Source: Phycisphaerae bacterium
GTDB lineage: Bacteria > Planctomycetota > Phycisphaerae > UBA1845 > PWPN01
Direction of reading: 5' to 3'
Assembly: GCA_018003015.1 (NCBI GenBank)
Contig: JAGNEZ010000023.1
Coordinates: 27,089 to 91,088, forward strand
DNA length: 64,000 bases
The position numbers and the translations under genes were made by a program. The stretch's first letter is position 1. Each line of letters begins with the position of its first letter. Below are positions 1 through 9,889 of the stretch, piece by piece. Below the pieces are notes generated by a model. It was not told the DNA's origin, searched no databases, and saw only the letters and a list, made by a program, of their open reading frames with translations.

Positions 1-1235
1 ATCACCGGCAGCACGCGACCCATCGCCCAGCGTACCCAAACGCCCATCGCTCGAGCGGGTTCCTTGCCCTTCAGAATCACAGACATGACCAGGGATGCCA
101 GCACGGGCATCGCGAATGACCAGACCAGGATCCACCGGGCCGGGACGCGCAGACTGTTGTACAGGGGCACCTGAACGAGCAACCTGCTGACCGGCGTCAG
201 TCTGCCTAAGGCAATGACCAGCGCTACGCCGCAGGCCAGCCACCAGAAGATGGTCTCCCGCCTTCGCCCCCGGGCCGCTCCGACCGAGGCCATGGCTAGA
301 ACCAACACCAGAATGGAGGCGTAGGCCGATTGCTCGCAAAAATGCGATGGTCCCCACCAAGGCTGGTCCCAGAGGTTCGGCGTCCGAGTTCCAAAAACCA
401 TCGGAAAGAGCATCATGGCCGCCGAACTGGGAAGCCAGGAGTTCTCGACAAACAGGTAGAATGCAGGGGCACCGCGGATACTGCCCGCGAACTGCATCCA
501 GGTCGGTACCAGTTGGATGGCGGACAGCATCGCTCCTGACGCCATCCCGGCCGGGTACTGCCACCACAGGGACCGCCGCCCAGGCCAGAGCACGATCACC
601 GCGTAGGCGGAGAGCAGAGTCCCGCCGATGATCGATACCTGCACGTGTTGAACCAGCATCTGCATGCCGAAGAAGAGAGCCGCTGCCGACCAGTGCTGGA
701 CGCGACCCGTATCGGCAAATCGGCGCCAGGCATAGAACATCCACGGCAACCAGGCCGCGGCATGATGGATGGTCAGGTGAGCCCGATGGGCAACCAGAAA
801 GCCGGAGAACTCGAAGGCGATCGCGGCCAGCAGAGCGGCACGCCAATCGTGCCGACACGCCCGCAGGAAACGGTACATGCCGCCCCCCGCCAGAGCGAAA
901 TGCAACACGAGCGTCAGAGGATAAGCAACCAGCGGCGGAAGCAGTGCAAAGAGCCACGTCGGCGGATACCAGAGCCCGGCCTGCGGGTCTGTGGCAACCG
1001 AGGTACCCATGGCAACCCAGGGATTCCACACAGGCCATTCGCCTGCTCGGATCCGCTCGCCAATATACTGCCTGGCCGGCAGATAAAAAAGAAGATCATC
1101 CTCAAGAGCGGAGACACCACCCAGACGCCATGCACCTGCGAGGATGACTACCGGCAAGCCAAGCAAGAGGCTGCTCACCAACATCCTCCGACGACGGCAT
1201 ACGCCTCTGTCTCCGGATGCGCCTTCCTGACCCAT
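1..1235 (-). CDS. Polytopic membrane protein, YfhO/GT-C-like, cut by the window edge
   Basis: I translated this frame by hand. It is open from an ATG at 1235 to the left edge (411 codons), so the C-terminus is missing. After a basic start comes a hydrophobic segment, then an acidic pair (EDD, about residues 46-48) and the motif GEWPVWNPW followed by G-T-S and WYPPTWLF. This resembles the first periplasmic loop of YfhO-type membrane proteins with GT-C glycosyltransferase topology. Many further hydrophobic segments follow. Such proteins usually modify lipids or envelope polymers with sugars, but the substrate cannot be told from the sequence. The start is uncertain: a GTG at 1178 has GGAGG six bases upstream, better than anything before the ATG at 1235. 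The next gene, also on this strand, is a NeuD-type acyltransferase, which fits polysaccharide work. Confidence 0.7.
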   Translation of the reverse strand, partial: MGQEGASGDRGVCRRRRMLVSSLLLGLPVVILAGAWRLGGVSALEDDLLFYLPARQYIGERIRAGEWPVWNPWVAMGTSVATDPQAGLWYPPTWLFALLPPLVAYPLTLVLHFALAGGGMYRFLRACRHDWRAALLAAIAFEFSGFLVAHRAHLTIHHAAAWLPWMFYAWRRFADTGRVQHWSAAALFFGMQMLVQHVQVSIIGGTLLSAYAVIVLWPGRRSLWWQYPAGMASGAMLSAIQLVPTWMQFAGSIRGAPAFYLFVENSWLPSSAAMMLFPMVFGTRTPNLWDQPWWGPSHFCEQSAYASILVLVLAMASVGAARGRRRETIFWWLACGVALVIALGRLTPVSRLLVQVPLYNSLRVPARWILVWSFAMPVLASLVMSVILKGKEPARAMGVWVRWAMGRVLPV

Positions 1236-1366
1236 GAGCGGTGATGATCCGGTTGACACCGGTGGCCGTCAAGCGTCTGCGACGATGACGATGAGCCTGC
1301 CTGCAGACGACGTGGAGGATCACCAAACAGTCTGACGGCGGAGATGCGGCGGGCGGAGCGCGGCAG

Positions 1367-2098
1367 CTACTTGGTCGTGGTCAGAGCCGGCTTCCGAAGC
1401 CCAGGAGGGGTCAGCAGATCTGCAAAGTCGTCATAGCCAGGTGCGGCATGGACGACCCGAGCCGGCACACCGACGACCGTGGTCATGGGTTCGACATCGT
1501 TGATCACCACGGCTCCCCCGCCGATGACGGCCTCACACCCGATTCGCAGGCACTGCAGAACGGTCGAGCCGATACCCACAAAGGCGCCAGCCTCGACAGT
1601 CACACGCCCCGCGAGCCTTGCCCCCGGGCAAACGTGGACCGCGGTGCCTATCATGGATTCATGGTCGACGATGCACCCGGTGTTCAGGACCACAGAATCG
1701 CCGATCTGGCAATGAGCCGAGACCAGGGCACCGGCGGCAACGACGACGTTCCGCCCGATCCGCACGTTGCGAGCCAGGTGGGCCGTGGGATGTACAGCAT
1801 TGATCAACTCGACGCCGGCCTGCTCGATCCGCTCGGCAAACGAGCGGCGAGCCCCATTGTCACCGATCGCGACGATGGCCCCGCCAAGCCCCTGGGCACG
1901 AAGATCGGCCAGCGAGGATAGGTCCCCAAGCACCGGAAAACCGTCCATGTGTCGGCCGTGAAGCGCCGGATTGGAGTCAAGAAAGCCGATGACACGGTAC
2001 TGCCGGGCGGAAAGCAGGATGTCGAGCACAACACGTCCATGCCCGCCCGCGCCAACAATCACGCAGTCCAACGGCTTGGGTGTGCCAGGTGTCAGCAT
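1367..2098 (-). CDS. NeuD/PglD-type sugar O-acyltransferase
   Basis: A 243-residue protein. It begins with a Rossmann-like nucleotide-sugar-binding segment (VGAGGHGRVVLD, residues 15-26). From about residue 105 it has imperfect hexapeptide repeats (IGRNVVVAAGALVSA, IGDSVVLN, IGTAVHVCPGA, VEAGAFVGIG) that build a left-handed beta helix. The family transfers acetyl or other acyl groups to amino-sugars or sialic-acid-like residues using acyl-CoA. HESMIG lies where the family's catalytic histidine sits. The start at 2098 is preferred because AGAGGGAG lies about seven bases upstream; the longer frame back to 2311 adds a low-complexity leader. Neighbours are a YfhO-like membrane protein downstream and exosortase-associated genes divergently upstream, which supports a role in extracellular polysaccharide or glycan decoration. 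The exact substrate is unknown. Confidence 0.85.
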   Translation of the reverse strand: MLTPGTPKPLDCVIVGAGGHGRVVLDILLSARQYRVIGFLDSNPALHGRHMDGFPVLGDLSSLADLRAQGLGGAIVAIGDNGARRSFAERIEQAGVELINAVHPTAHLARNVRIGRNVVVAAGALVSAHCQIGDSVVLNTGCIVDHESMIGTAVHVCPGARLAGRVTVEAGAFVGIGSTVLQCLRIGCEAVIGGGAVVINDVEPMTTVVGVPARVVHAAPGYDDFADLLTPPGLRKPALTTTK

Positions 2099-2376
2099 AT
2101 CGTCACTCCCTCTTATCGGACAGGCCAGCACCGGAGTGAACTTTTTCGCCTCAGATACGGTAAGTACTGCTGACGGGCCCCCGTCGGGGCGGTCTCCTGG
2201 CATCGGGAATGGCGTCTTCAGCCCAGTTTGGCGACCGGCAAGCTGTCCTGCCACGCCGGGACGGTCGATGATATTTGACCGGGCCTGCCGTGGGCTTATA
2301 GTGGCCGTCAAGATGGGTAAGTCCCTGTACGTTGGGCTGCCACCGGGTTACTGCTGACGAGTGGAAGGATTCGATC

Positions 2377-3201
2377 ATGACGACGCCGGCCGGTAGCGCG
2401 GCCAAGCCAGTCCATCCCCCCAGCCGATCCCTGACCAGCGTCTTCAGGAACGGGTGGTTCGTTGCCTGCCTGGGGTTGCTGCTGACCTTCGCGGCCACCT
2501 TCCAGCTCATGGCGTACGCCTTCGCCTGGCAGACCCGCAAGCTGCCGGTTCCCCTGCGTAAGCCACTGGATGGCCTCGATCAGACCAAGCTCCACGGCTA
2601 CAAGTTTCACCACAACTACATGATCAAGCCGGAGGTTCTCGAGAAGCTGGGAACGAAAGAGTACATTCAGTGGGTGTTTCAGGATGTCTCCCCGACAGCC
2701 TCCAAGGGCCCAGAGGACTTCGTCAGTCTGTTCGTCACCTACTACACCGGACAACCGGACCAGGTGCCCCACGTGCCCGAGGAGTGCTACAGCGGGGGCG
2801 GCTACGAGATCCAACGAGAGGACATCCTGGAGGTCCCCGTCACTCACCAAGGAAAAACGACCAAGGTCCCGTTCAAGATCCTGACCATGGATGCCCGTTC
2901 GGATCTGCGCGAGAAACGCACGGTCATCTACACCTTCCATGCCAACGGGCAGTTCTGCGCCGACCGGAACGCGGTGCGAACCGTCGTCGCAGACCCTGCC
3001 GAGAAATACGCGTACTTCAGCAAGCTGGAGTTGACCTTCGGAGTCAACGATGCCCTGCCCACTCGGGAGGCGGCCATCGAGTCTGGCAGGCGATTTATCC
3101 AGCAGGTTGTCCCGCTGCTGCTGGATGAGCACTGGCCGGATTGGCAGCAAGTCAAGCAGGCCGAACAAGCTGCGTCGGCGAAGACGCCGGCGAAGAACTG
3201 A
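2377..3201 (+). CDS. EpsI-like exosortase-associated protein (DUF3485 type)
   Basis: A 274-residue protein with one N-terminal membrane segment (about residues 26-51) and a soluble domain beyond it. The motif HVPEECYSGGG (132-142) matches the H-x-P-E-x-C-x-P/S-G-x-G signature of EpsI/DUF3485 proteins, which are found fused to or next to exosortases and help make or export exopolysaccharide linked to PEP-CTERM sorting. GGAAGGA lies seven bases before the ATG, which fixes the start. It is followed 32 bases later by the giant TPR gene, so the two are probably co-transcribed. No exosortase is visible in this window, but a PEP-CTERM substrate lies at 27.5 kb. The molecular activity of the family is not established. 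Confidence 0.8.
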   Translation: MTTPAGSAAKPVHPPSRSLTSVFRNGWFVACLGLLLTFAATFQLMAYAFAWQTRKLPVPLRKPLDGLDQTKLHGYKFHHNYMIKPEVLEKLGTKEYIQWVFQDVSPTASKGPEDFVSLFVTYYTGQPDQVPHVPEECYSGGGYEIQREDILEVPVTHQGKTTKVPFKILTMDARSDLREKRTVIYTFHANGQFCADRNAVRTVVADPAEKYAYFSKLELTFGVNDALPTREAAIESGRRFIQQVVPLLLDEHWPDWQQVKQAEQAASAKTPAKN

Positions 3202-3233
3202 CAGGCACACAGAGAAGGAACCGAGATTCAACC

Positions 3234-6200
3234 ATGGCAAAACGACTCAATAAGAAGCTCGTAGTAGGAATGACCGTCGTCGGCATGTTCCTGACGATCC
3301 TGGCCGCGTTCCTGGCGGTAACGCGATTCTTGCCGAAACAAGATCCCACGCCGGCAGTCGATAACGCCGAGAGGGCGGCGAGGCTCGGAACCCTGGAGGG
3401 GTACAAGGAGGCCGCCAGGCAGTACCATGTGGCGGCCAATCGAGCGAAGGCCCTGGCGGATTCCTCCGGCACTGACGCGACATACGAGGAGAAGAGCAAA
3501 AAGTACCGGCTGCTGGCGGGCGACATGGCCCTCAAAGCCGGCGATCCGAAAACGGCAGTCGAGCAGTGGAACCGGGTGATTCTGGCGGATCCGAAGTACG
3601 GACCGGCCTACGAGAGAAAGCTCGATCTGGTGTTTGAATACCCCGATTTCCGCTTCTTCGGGGGAAAAGACATCGAGGACTTCGCCTCCAACCTCCTGAA
3701 AGCCCAAACCGAGAGCAACAAAGCCCGTCATGCGCTCGGATTCGCCCTGCTGGTGCAAGCCGAAGCCCGACGAGAGAATCTCGCCGCTGGCGAGTACTTC
3801 CTCCGCCAGGCCGTCGAGCGGGAGAAGTCCAACGCGGACTACGTGGACAGCCTCGCCCGGCATTTGCTGCAGCAGAGCCTGTCCGACGAATGGACGAAGC
3901 GATACGACGAGAGCATGGAGAAGAGCCTGGCAGCACTGGCCCAATCGACCGAATCCTGGGCCGCGCAAGTCCCCAGGGACTTCTGGAAACCCCGAACCGG
4001 CTCGGACCTCGCCAAAGAGGCCGACCAGATGTTTGAGGACCTGACCCGCGATCACCCCGTTCCCGCGACACCATCGATTTCGCCAGCCGCAAGCCCAGCC
4101 TCCGAAGAAGAAAAGGACAAGGAGAGACAGAGACTCATCGCCGCCGTCGAGGCGTGGAGGAAACGAGGCATCTACTGCACCACCAAGGCGGGACTCTTGA
4201 GTCGGGAATGGGCCTCGCTGCGCCTGAAGCGGGCCTCGCCGGAGGAACTGACGGAGGCCTTGACCGCCATCAAGGAGACGAACCAGAAGGCCCTCGAGTG
4301 TCTTGAGACTGCCAGGAAGATTGCCGGACAATTGGAGCCCAGCGATCCCGCGAGGATCGATAGCCTGATCGCCCTGGCCAAGTACTACCGGAGCATGTTT
4401 CCCAGCCAGCCCGAAGACCCCAAGGCCATTCAGAGCGAACAGCAGTCGAACAACCAGGTTGCTCGTCAGTTCTACGAGGAGGCTATCAAGAGCGATGTAT
4501 ATGGCTTTGATGCCTATCGCCAGATCGCGGACCTGTTGCGAACGAACCGCGACCCGGAGGGAGCCATGCGTTATCTGGCCCAGCGTTATGCCCTGGGCAT
4601 CAAGCGGATCGGCATGGAGGCGATTCGCAACCGGCAAGCGATGAGCGACCTTCGGGATGATCTTTTTAACTGCCTCTACTATCTACCGGGCAACGCGGGG
4701 AAACAGCCCATCAAGAGCAGCATGGACCTTCTAACCCGCTTTTCGCTGAAAGATGTAGACGGACAAGATGCCAAGACCCCCGACGGCCGTCCGATCATCG
4801 TTCCCTCGCTCGAGGAGCTCCGCAAGGACCAGGCCGCCGATCTGGGCGAGGACGCCCCTTCCGTCCTGGTGATGAAGGCGCTAATCGCGATGATCCAGGG
4901 TAATCATGCCCTCGCTGTCCGCTCCTTGGAGGAAGCCTCAAAGAAGGTCAACCTGGACACCCCGCGCGAGGAGTGGGAAAAGAGACTGGCTCTCAAGATA
5001 GCCACACTGCTGGCGGAAGAGTACCGTGTCAGCAATACCCCTAACCTCGCGATAAACATGCTTCGACAGGCCAGGAAACTGTCTCCTGCCCATACCGGGA
5101 TACTGGTTACTCTCGCGGAGCGGATTCTCGCCGAAGGCACCAACTCCGCCGGCCAGATCGATGAGAAGGCCGCTTCAGAGGCTCTGCCCATCGCGGAACA
5201 GGTGCTCCTGTATGACCCCGACAACCAGCAAGGATACGTGCCTCGCGCCCTCCCGGTCCTTGCCACAATCTACCAATCCCAGAAGAACTGGGATCGACTG
5301 AAGGAGATCCAGGATCTTGCGGCAAAGTACCGGACAGCCGTCGATGCGGACCAGGCCGCCCTCACGGAAAAGCTCCAGAAGGCACTGCTCTTCACCATGC
5401 GGGCCGAAAGCAGCACGCCGCCCGACGCGGAGCTGCAGGCCCAGGCCGAGAAGCTGTTCCTGGAAGTCCTCGAGGCGAGACCATTCGATGACGCGGCCGT
5501 CCGGAACCTGGTTCGAGTCTATTCCCAAAGCCAACAGGCGGAAAAGTTGACTCAGCTCCTCGAAAGGCAGAAAACCCTGGCGAATGAGAAGCTCGCCGCC
5601 TTGGCCGCCGCCACCCAACCCGCAGAAACTGACCAGAAAAAGGCGTACCAGCAGTACATCACGCAGCTCGACCGGTGGGCGGTGCTCGCCGACCCGCGAT
5701 TACCCGAGAGCGACAAGGACAAGAAGATGGAAGAGATGATCCTGGCCGACCTTGAGGCCAGCGCCAACGACACGGATCGGTTGCGAGCCACGATGGATCT
5801 CTATCGCCTCAAGATGGCTGCCGCACGCCGGGCTGCACAACCGGAGGATGCGGATCGACTGGCTAGCGAAGGCTGGAACCGCCTCCGGCAGGCTCTCGAT
5901 TTGGCTCCAACGAACAAGCAACTGGTCGATGAGTTCTTCAACCTCGCCCTGACACGCGAAGACTGGAAGACCGCCGAGGAAATGGTCGGCAAGGCCGTCG
6001 AGATAGGCCTGGATCCCTGCAAAGGCTGTTTCTTCCGCGGGCGGCTGTACCTCAAACAGGGGATCACCGAGAACAAGCCCGAGCTGTTCCAGAAGGCGGC
6101 CAAGGAACTGGAGAGCGGGCTGAAGGAGTATCCGAGTTTCCCAACCGGCCGCATTGACTACGCGTCGGCTTTGCTGAAACTCAACAAGCTCACCGAAGCC

Positions 6201-8642
6201 GCACGAGAGTACGAGAAGGCCCTCGAGCTGGACGCTCGGAATTCGGAGGCGGCTCTCCAGCTAGCCCGCTTGGCGAGCCTGCGGAAGGATGACCAAGCGG
6301 AAGCGGACAAGACTCGGTACCTCGAGCTCTGCAAACGGCTGATTCCCAACCATCCCTGGGTCCGCGAACAACTGCAAGGCCTCGCCGACGCCCAAGACCC
6401 TCAAGCCGGCATCGTGCGGCGAGAAAGCCTGCGAGCGTCAAACCCCAAGGATCTCCTCAATCTAGTCGCCCTCGCCAAGCTCTACCAGAAGGTGGGAGAG
6501 GCGGCCAAGGCAGACGCCGTCCACCAGGACATGCTCAAGACCGACCCGAAGGACGCGGGGCTCACCGTCGACCCCTGGGAATGGAAGGCTGAGTGCCTCA
6601 ATGACTACGCGATGTTCATCCGCACAAGCAAGCCCGAGGATTCAGCTCGGGTGAAGGCTCTCCTGGAGGAACTGCGAGATCAGGTCCAGAAGCAGCCGGC
6701 GCCGATCCAGGCCAAGGTTCAGATGGTCTACGCCAGCCACCTCGCGGGAATGGCGACGATGTCTTCTCCCCTCCCCGACAAGCCAACGCTTCAGCAGGTC
6801 GACGACGCCTACGAGAAAGCCGCATCGCTCGTCAACTCCCCGGTGTCCTGCATGAGGCTGTGTCTTCACTACCAGGCCACCGCCCGACAGGGGGCTCAAG
6901 ACGACCAGTCGGTGGCGATTCGGCTGGCCAAAGCCGAGGAGTGGGCACGCAAAGCGGTCGAACTCGCGGAAACCCAGAAATCGCCGGAGGGCAGCACCCC
7001 GGCACGCCGAATTCTCATCGAGTTGCTGCTGACTTCACCGGAGTTGAACGAGGCCGTCGTGCGGAAGGAGATCGAAGCCTACCGGGCTACCCAGGTGGGT
7101 GACAGCTGGGAACTCCTCGTCGAGAGCAACCTCCTGGTCCGCATTGGCCAGCTCGACCAGGCCCTGGCGACGCTGAAGAAGTACATTGCTCAGAACCCCA
7201 AAGAAGCGGCTGCAGCTTATCTGACCCGCTCGGAGATCTTCTCCATGCGCGGCCAGTGGCTCGAGGCCGCGGATGAGCTTCGCCAGGTCAAGGCCACCAA
7301 TCCCAAGGGGTATGACTACATGCACCGCCTGCGGCTGGCTCGTTGCCTGCTGAACAGCGAACAGTCAGAGCTGGCCGTCGCCGAACTGAACAGCATCCTG
7401 GCGGACGATCCGGGCAATGAGCTGGCCGTCCGCATGCTGATGCGAATCTACAACGAGAAGGAAGCTTGGCCCGCCGCGGAGACAATGCTCCTTTCGCTCC
7501 GGGAAAAGGATCCCCGCAACCATCTCTGGCCCCTGTATCTGTCCGAAATGTACGTGACCCGCGGAAACGGCGAAGCGGCCATGCAGTACGGCACCGACGC
7601 CATCCGGCTGAGCGACTACAACGACGCGGTGGTCGAGGAGGTCCTCCGCGGAGGCGTGAAGGTCAGGCAGAACGACCGCGTCTATCGCATCATTGCCGAG
7701 ATGCTGCCAGACAGAATCAAGAACCGGCCCCAGTTCCTTGCCCTCGCGGGCAGCGCCCTGGCGGACAAGGGCGAGCGAGAGGCCGCGATCAAGCTGTACA
7801 ACCAGGCCCTCGATGCTGCCGGCGACGCGGTCGAGCTGTTCGCCTTCATCGCCCTCGATGCCAGGACCCGGCTCGGCGACGACACCGCCGCCGAGATGGT
7901 CCGCCAGCGATTGACCACGAATCCGCAGCATGCCGCGGCCAGATACGTCCAGTCCCTGGCCAAGCAGCGAGCCGGAGACATGGACGGTTTCATCAAGGAC
8001 CTGGAGGACATTCTTCAAAGTCTGCCCAAAGGGGACCCCAATTTCCTGATGAACCGACTGGGCGTGCTGCAGTCTCTGGCCTCCTGCTACTACAGGAGGG
8101 AGTTGCTCGACAAGGCCAAGGAGAAATACGAGGAGCTCATCGAGCTGACCCGAAGCTACAAGTCAGCCCCGGGCCTGGCCAAGTACCACGTGTTCGGACT
8201 CAACAACTTGGCGTATCTGCTCATCGACAAGCAGAAAGATCCCAAGAGTGCTTTCCCTTATTCAGCCGAGGCCGCGAGCATCCAGGCTGACCCGAACGTC
8301 GTCGACACGCTGGCATGGAACTACGTCCTGCTTGGCCAACATGACAAGGCGGTTCATCTGCTCCGCCAGGTCGTCAAGAACGACGAAGGGCGCACGCCGG
8401 CGATTCTCTACCACCTCGCCGAAGCACTGCATCGCAAGGCACAGCAGCTGCCCGAGGGCGAGCAGAAGGAAAGTACCCTGAAGGACGCCAAGGCGTGCTG
8501 CACCGAAGCATACACGTTCATCGACAAGAAGAAAGCCGACGTCGACAACGTCCTGGGCGACCTCATGGTGCTCGGGGAGAAACTGGGACTCAAGTTCGAG
8601 AAACTGAATCTCGGCCAGCCGGGCGCCCAGGGGCCCTCCTGA
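3234..8642 (+). CDS. Giant membrane-anchored TPR-repeat protein (exosortase locus)
   Basis: At 1,802 residues this is the largest gene in the window. A single transmembrane segment (about residues 10-31) follows a basic start (MAKRLNKK). The rest is almost wholly alpha-helical, with repeated TPR-like pairs; clear examples are the segments at 6.1-6.3 kb, 7.2-7.5 kb and 8.2-8.5 kb (...AREYEKALELDARNSEAALQLA..., ...YNQALDAAGD...). TPR arrays are protein-protein scaffolds. Large TPR proteins accompany EpsI and exosortase genes in PEP-CTERM systems, and the EpsI-like gene directly upstream supports such a role here. AGAAGGAACCGAG lies before the ATG. The topology implies a large periplasmic scaffold. 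Partners are unknown, and the repeat count needs a profile search. Confidence 0.8.
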   Translation: MAKRLNKKLVVGMTVVGMFLTILAAFLAVTRFLPKQDPTPAVDNAERAARLGTLEGYKEAARQYHVAANRAKALADSSGTDATYEEKSKKYRLLAGDMALKAGDPKTAVEQWNRVILADPKYGPAYERKLDLVFEYPDFRFFGGKDIEDFASNLLKAQTESNKARHALGFALLVQAEARRENLAAGEYFLRQAVEREKSNADYVDSLARHLLQQSLSDEWTKRYDESMEKSLAALAQSTESWAAQVPRDFWKPRTGSDLAKEADQMFEDLTRDHPVPATPSISPAASPASEEEKDKERQRLIAAVEAWRKRGIYCTTKAGLLSREWASLRLKRASPEELTEALTAIKETNQKALECLETARKIAGQLEPSDPARIDSLIALAKYYRSMFPSQPEDPKAIQSEQQSNNQVARQFYEEAIKSDVYGFDAYRQIADLLRTNRDPEGAMRYLAQRYALGIKRIGMEAIRNRQAMSDLRDDLFNCLYYLPGNAGKQPIKSSMDLLTRFSLKDVDGQDAKTPDGRPIIVPSLEELRKDQAADLGEDAPSVLVMKALIAMIQGNHALAVRSLEEASKKVNLDTPREEWEKRLALKIATLLAEEYRVSNTPNLAINMLRQARKLSPAHTGILVTLAERILAEGTNSAGQIDEKAASEALPIAEQVLLYDPDNQQGYVPRALPVLATIYQSQKNWDRLKEIQDLAAKYRTAVDADQAALTEKLQKALLFTMRAESSTPPDAELQAQAEKLFLEVLEARPFDDAAVRNLVRVYSQSQQAEKLTQLLERQKTLANEKLAALAAATQPAETDQKKAYQQYITQLDRWAVLADPRLPESDKDKKMEEMILADLEASANDTDRLRATMDLYRLKMAAARRAAQPEDADRLASEGWNRLRQALDLAPTNKQLVDEFFNLALTREDWKTAEEMVGKAVEIGLDPCKGCFFRGRLYLKQGITENKPELFQKAAKELESGLKEYPSFPTGRIDYASALLKLNKLTEAAREYEKALELDARNSEAALQLARLASLRKDDQAEADKTRYLELCKRLIPNHPWVREQLQGLADAQDPQAGIVRRESLRASNPKDLLNLVALAKLYQKVGEAAKADAVHQDMLKTDPKDAGLTVDPWEWKAECLNDYAMFIRTSKPEDSARVKALLEELRDQVQKQPAPIQAKVQMVYASHLAGMATMSSPLPDKPTLQQVDDAYEKAASLVNSPVSCMRLCLHYQATARQGAQDDQSVAIRLAKAEEWARKAVELAETQKSPEGSTPARRILIELLLTSPELNEAVVRKEIEAYRATQVGDSWELLVESNLLVRIGQLDQALATLKKYIAQNPKEAAAAYLTRSEIFSMRGQWLEAADELRQVKATNPKGYDYMHRLRLARCLLNSEQSELAVAELNSILADDPGNELAVRMLMRIYNEKEAWPAAETMLLSLREKDPRNHLWPLYLSEMYVTRGNGEAAMQYGTDAIRLSDYNDAVVEEVLRGGVKVRQNDRVYRIIAEMLPDRIKNRPQFLALAGSALADKGEREAAIKLYNQALDAAGDAVELFAFIALDARTRLGDDTAAEMVRQRLTTNPQHAAARYVQSLAKQRAGDMDGFIKDLEDILQSLPKGDPNFLMNRLGVLQSLASCYYRRELLDKAKEKYEELIELTRSYKSAPGLAKYHVFGLNNLAYLLIDKQKDPKSAFPYSAEAASIQADPNVVDTLAWNYVLLGQHDKAVHLLRQVVKNDEGRTPAILYHLAEALHRKAQQLPEGEQKESTLKDAKACCTEAYTFIDKKKADVDNVLGDLMVLGEKLGLKFEKLNLGQPGAQGPS

Positions 8643-8678
8643 GCTGGCCGATCCCCTGCACTCGGACAAGGAGAGGCC

Positions 8679-9578
8679 ATGCGTCGGCGCGCAACACCGC
8701 GTCCGTCTCGCCCAGGGCTCTTCGGCGGATCGCGCGGCATCCAGTACGCGGGCGCTTTTACCCTCCTGGTCATCGCCCTGACCGGGAGCCGGTGCGACCG
8801 CTCAGACACGCCGGGCGACAAGCCCAGGCCACAGCCGCGGGCCGTCGGCGATCGGGCGCCATCCGCGACCAGCTCAGGGCCGGCCAAACCCCCAGATCGC
8901 CTGTCGAAACCCAACACCACGCTCCCGGGCATCACCATCCAGGCCCGAAACCGGGAGATCTTGCTGGACGGGCGAATCTGCATCGAGTCCGGCATTCTGG
9001 AGTACCTGGCGGTCAGTCGAGGCGGCAAAACCTACGAAAGCCTCTTCGAGCTGGACTGCCAACCTCGCCATCTGCACGCTGGCTTGCTGATCGCCGGCTA
9101 CACCGCCGGCACGCTGGCACCCGAGTTCCAGGGCGACTTCGCGCCCCAGGCAACAGCCAGCCGGCCGGAGGGGGCCCCGACCATCCCGGCACCCCCCGAT
9201 GGCCCGCTCGGCAAGGGCGGCAATCCACCCTCCTATCTCGCGATCGAGGTTGAACTCAAACAGGCCGACGGATCCTGGCAGCGGCAGCCCCTGGAGAACC
9301 TCCTCGTCAACCGAAGTACCGGCAAGCCGCCCGGGCGGCTTCGCTGGGCGTTCACCGGCTCGTTCTTCCGCCGCAACGAGGACACCGGCGAGGAGTACTT
9401 CATCGCTGACGTCGAGAAATCGCTTGCGGCCTTGTGGTTCGATCCCACCGCCCTGATCAACCTGGCCGCCGATATGGGTAATCCCTACCGCAGCGACGAC
9501 GGCGGACTGGAGGTCGCCAAGACAGACCATTTGCTTCAGGGAACACCTGTTCGCCTCGTGCTCCGCCCCGCGAAGTAA
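8679..9578 (+). CDS. YdjY-domain secreted protein
   Basis: 299 residues. A basic start and hydrophobic stretch (residues 22-37) end in TGSRC. That is not a canonical lipobox because Arg precedes the Cys, so it could be a secreted protein or an atypical lipoprotein. Residues 85-145 (ITIQARNREILLDGRICIES...YESLFEL...HAGLLIAGY) match the YdjY-like domain seen in many planctomycetes: a rule that a 'value' is 'checked' in a short beta-rich fold of unknown activity. The region between (40-80) is Pro- and Ala-rich linker. AAGGAGAGGCC precedes the ATG. It starts 36 bases after the TPR gene on the same strand, so it may be the last gene of that transcription unit. Its function is not known. Confidence 0.7.
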   Translation: MRRRATPRPSRPGLFGGSRGIQYAGAFTLLVIALTGSRCDRSDTPGDKPRPQPRAVGDRAPSATSSGPAKPPDRLSKPNTTLPGITIQARNREILLDGRICIESGILEYLAVSRGGKTYESLFELDCQPRHLHAGLLIAGYTAGTLAPEFQGDFAPQATASRPEGAPTIPAPPDGPLGKGGNPPSYLAIEVELKQADGSWQRQPLENLLVNRSTGKPPGRLRWAFTGSFFRRNEDTGEEYFIADVEKSLAALWFDPTALINLAADMGNPYRSDDGGLEVAKTDHLLQGTPVRLVLRPAK

Positions 9579-9889
9579 CCTCTCCCACAGCCCAGGACGT
9601 GTCCGCGCGACGATCGAGGCACCCCATCCGGTCGGCAAAGATCAGGCAAGGACACTCCGACGGCCAAACACCCCACCGGTGTCCGCTGACGCACCCTGTC
9701 TCAGGGATGCGGCAGCTCCATCTTCGCGTTCGCGGGATACAGGGGCAACAGAGTCTCCAATCACTCGGACTTGGACTCATTCGATGATGCCGTTAGGATG
9801 CCACTCGCGTGCCGGCTCGGACGGCGGCGTGGGCCGAGTCAGATTTCGGTTCCAGGTTCGAGCATGTTGAACACGAGGAGTGCGATCAA
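9579..9889. other. Intergenic stretch with a candidate promoter
   Basis: This 311-base gap between the YdjY-domain gene and the beta-propeller lipoprotein holds no convincing gene. The short open frames lack ribosome sites and recognisable motifs. It contains one good promoter candidate, listed separately, close to the downstream gene. Confidence 0.6.
9771..9799 (+). promoter_or_regulatory. Candidate sigma70-type promoter of the propeller lipoprotein
   Basis: TTGGAC at 9771-9776 and TAGGAT at 9794-9799 are separated by 17 bases. The predicted transcript would have a leader of about 85 bases before the GTG start at 9890. Confidence 0.45.

Noticed and set aside
1448..1921. Open plus-strand frame opposite the NeuD-type gene
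   Set aside because: No ribosome site; the other strand has a clear hexapeptide-repeat protein.
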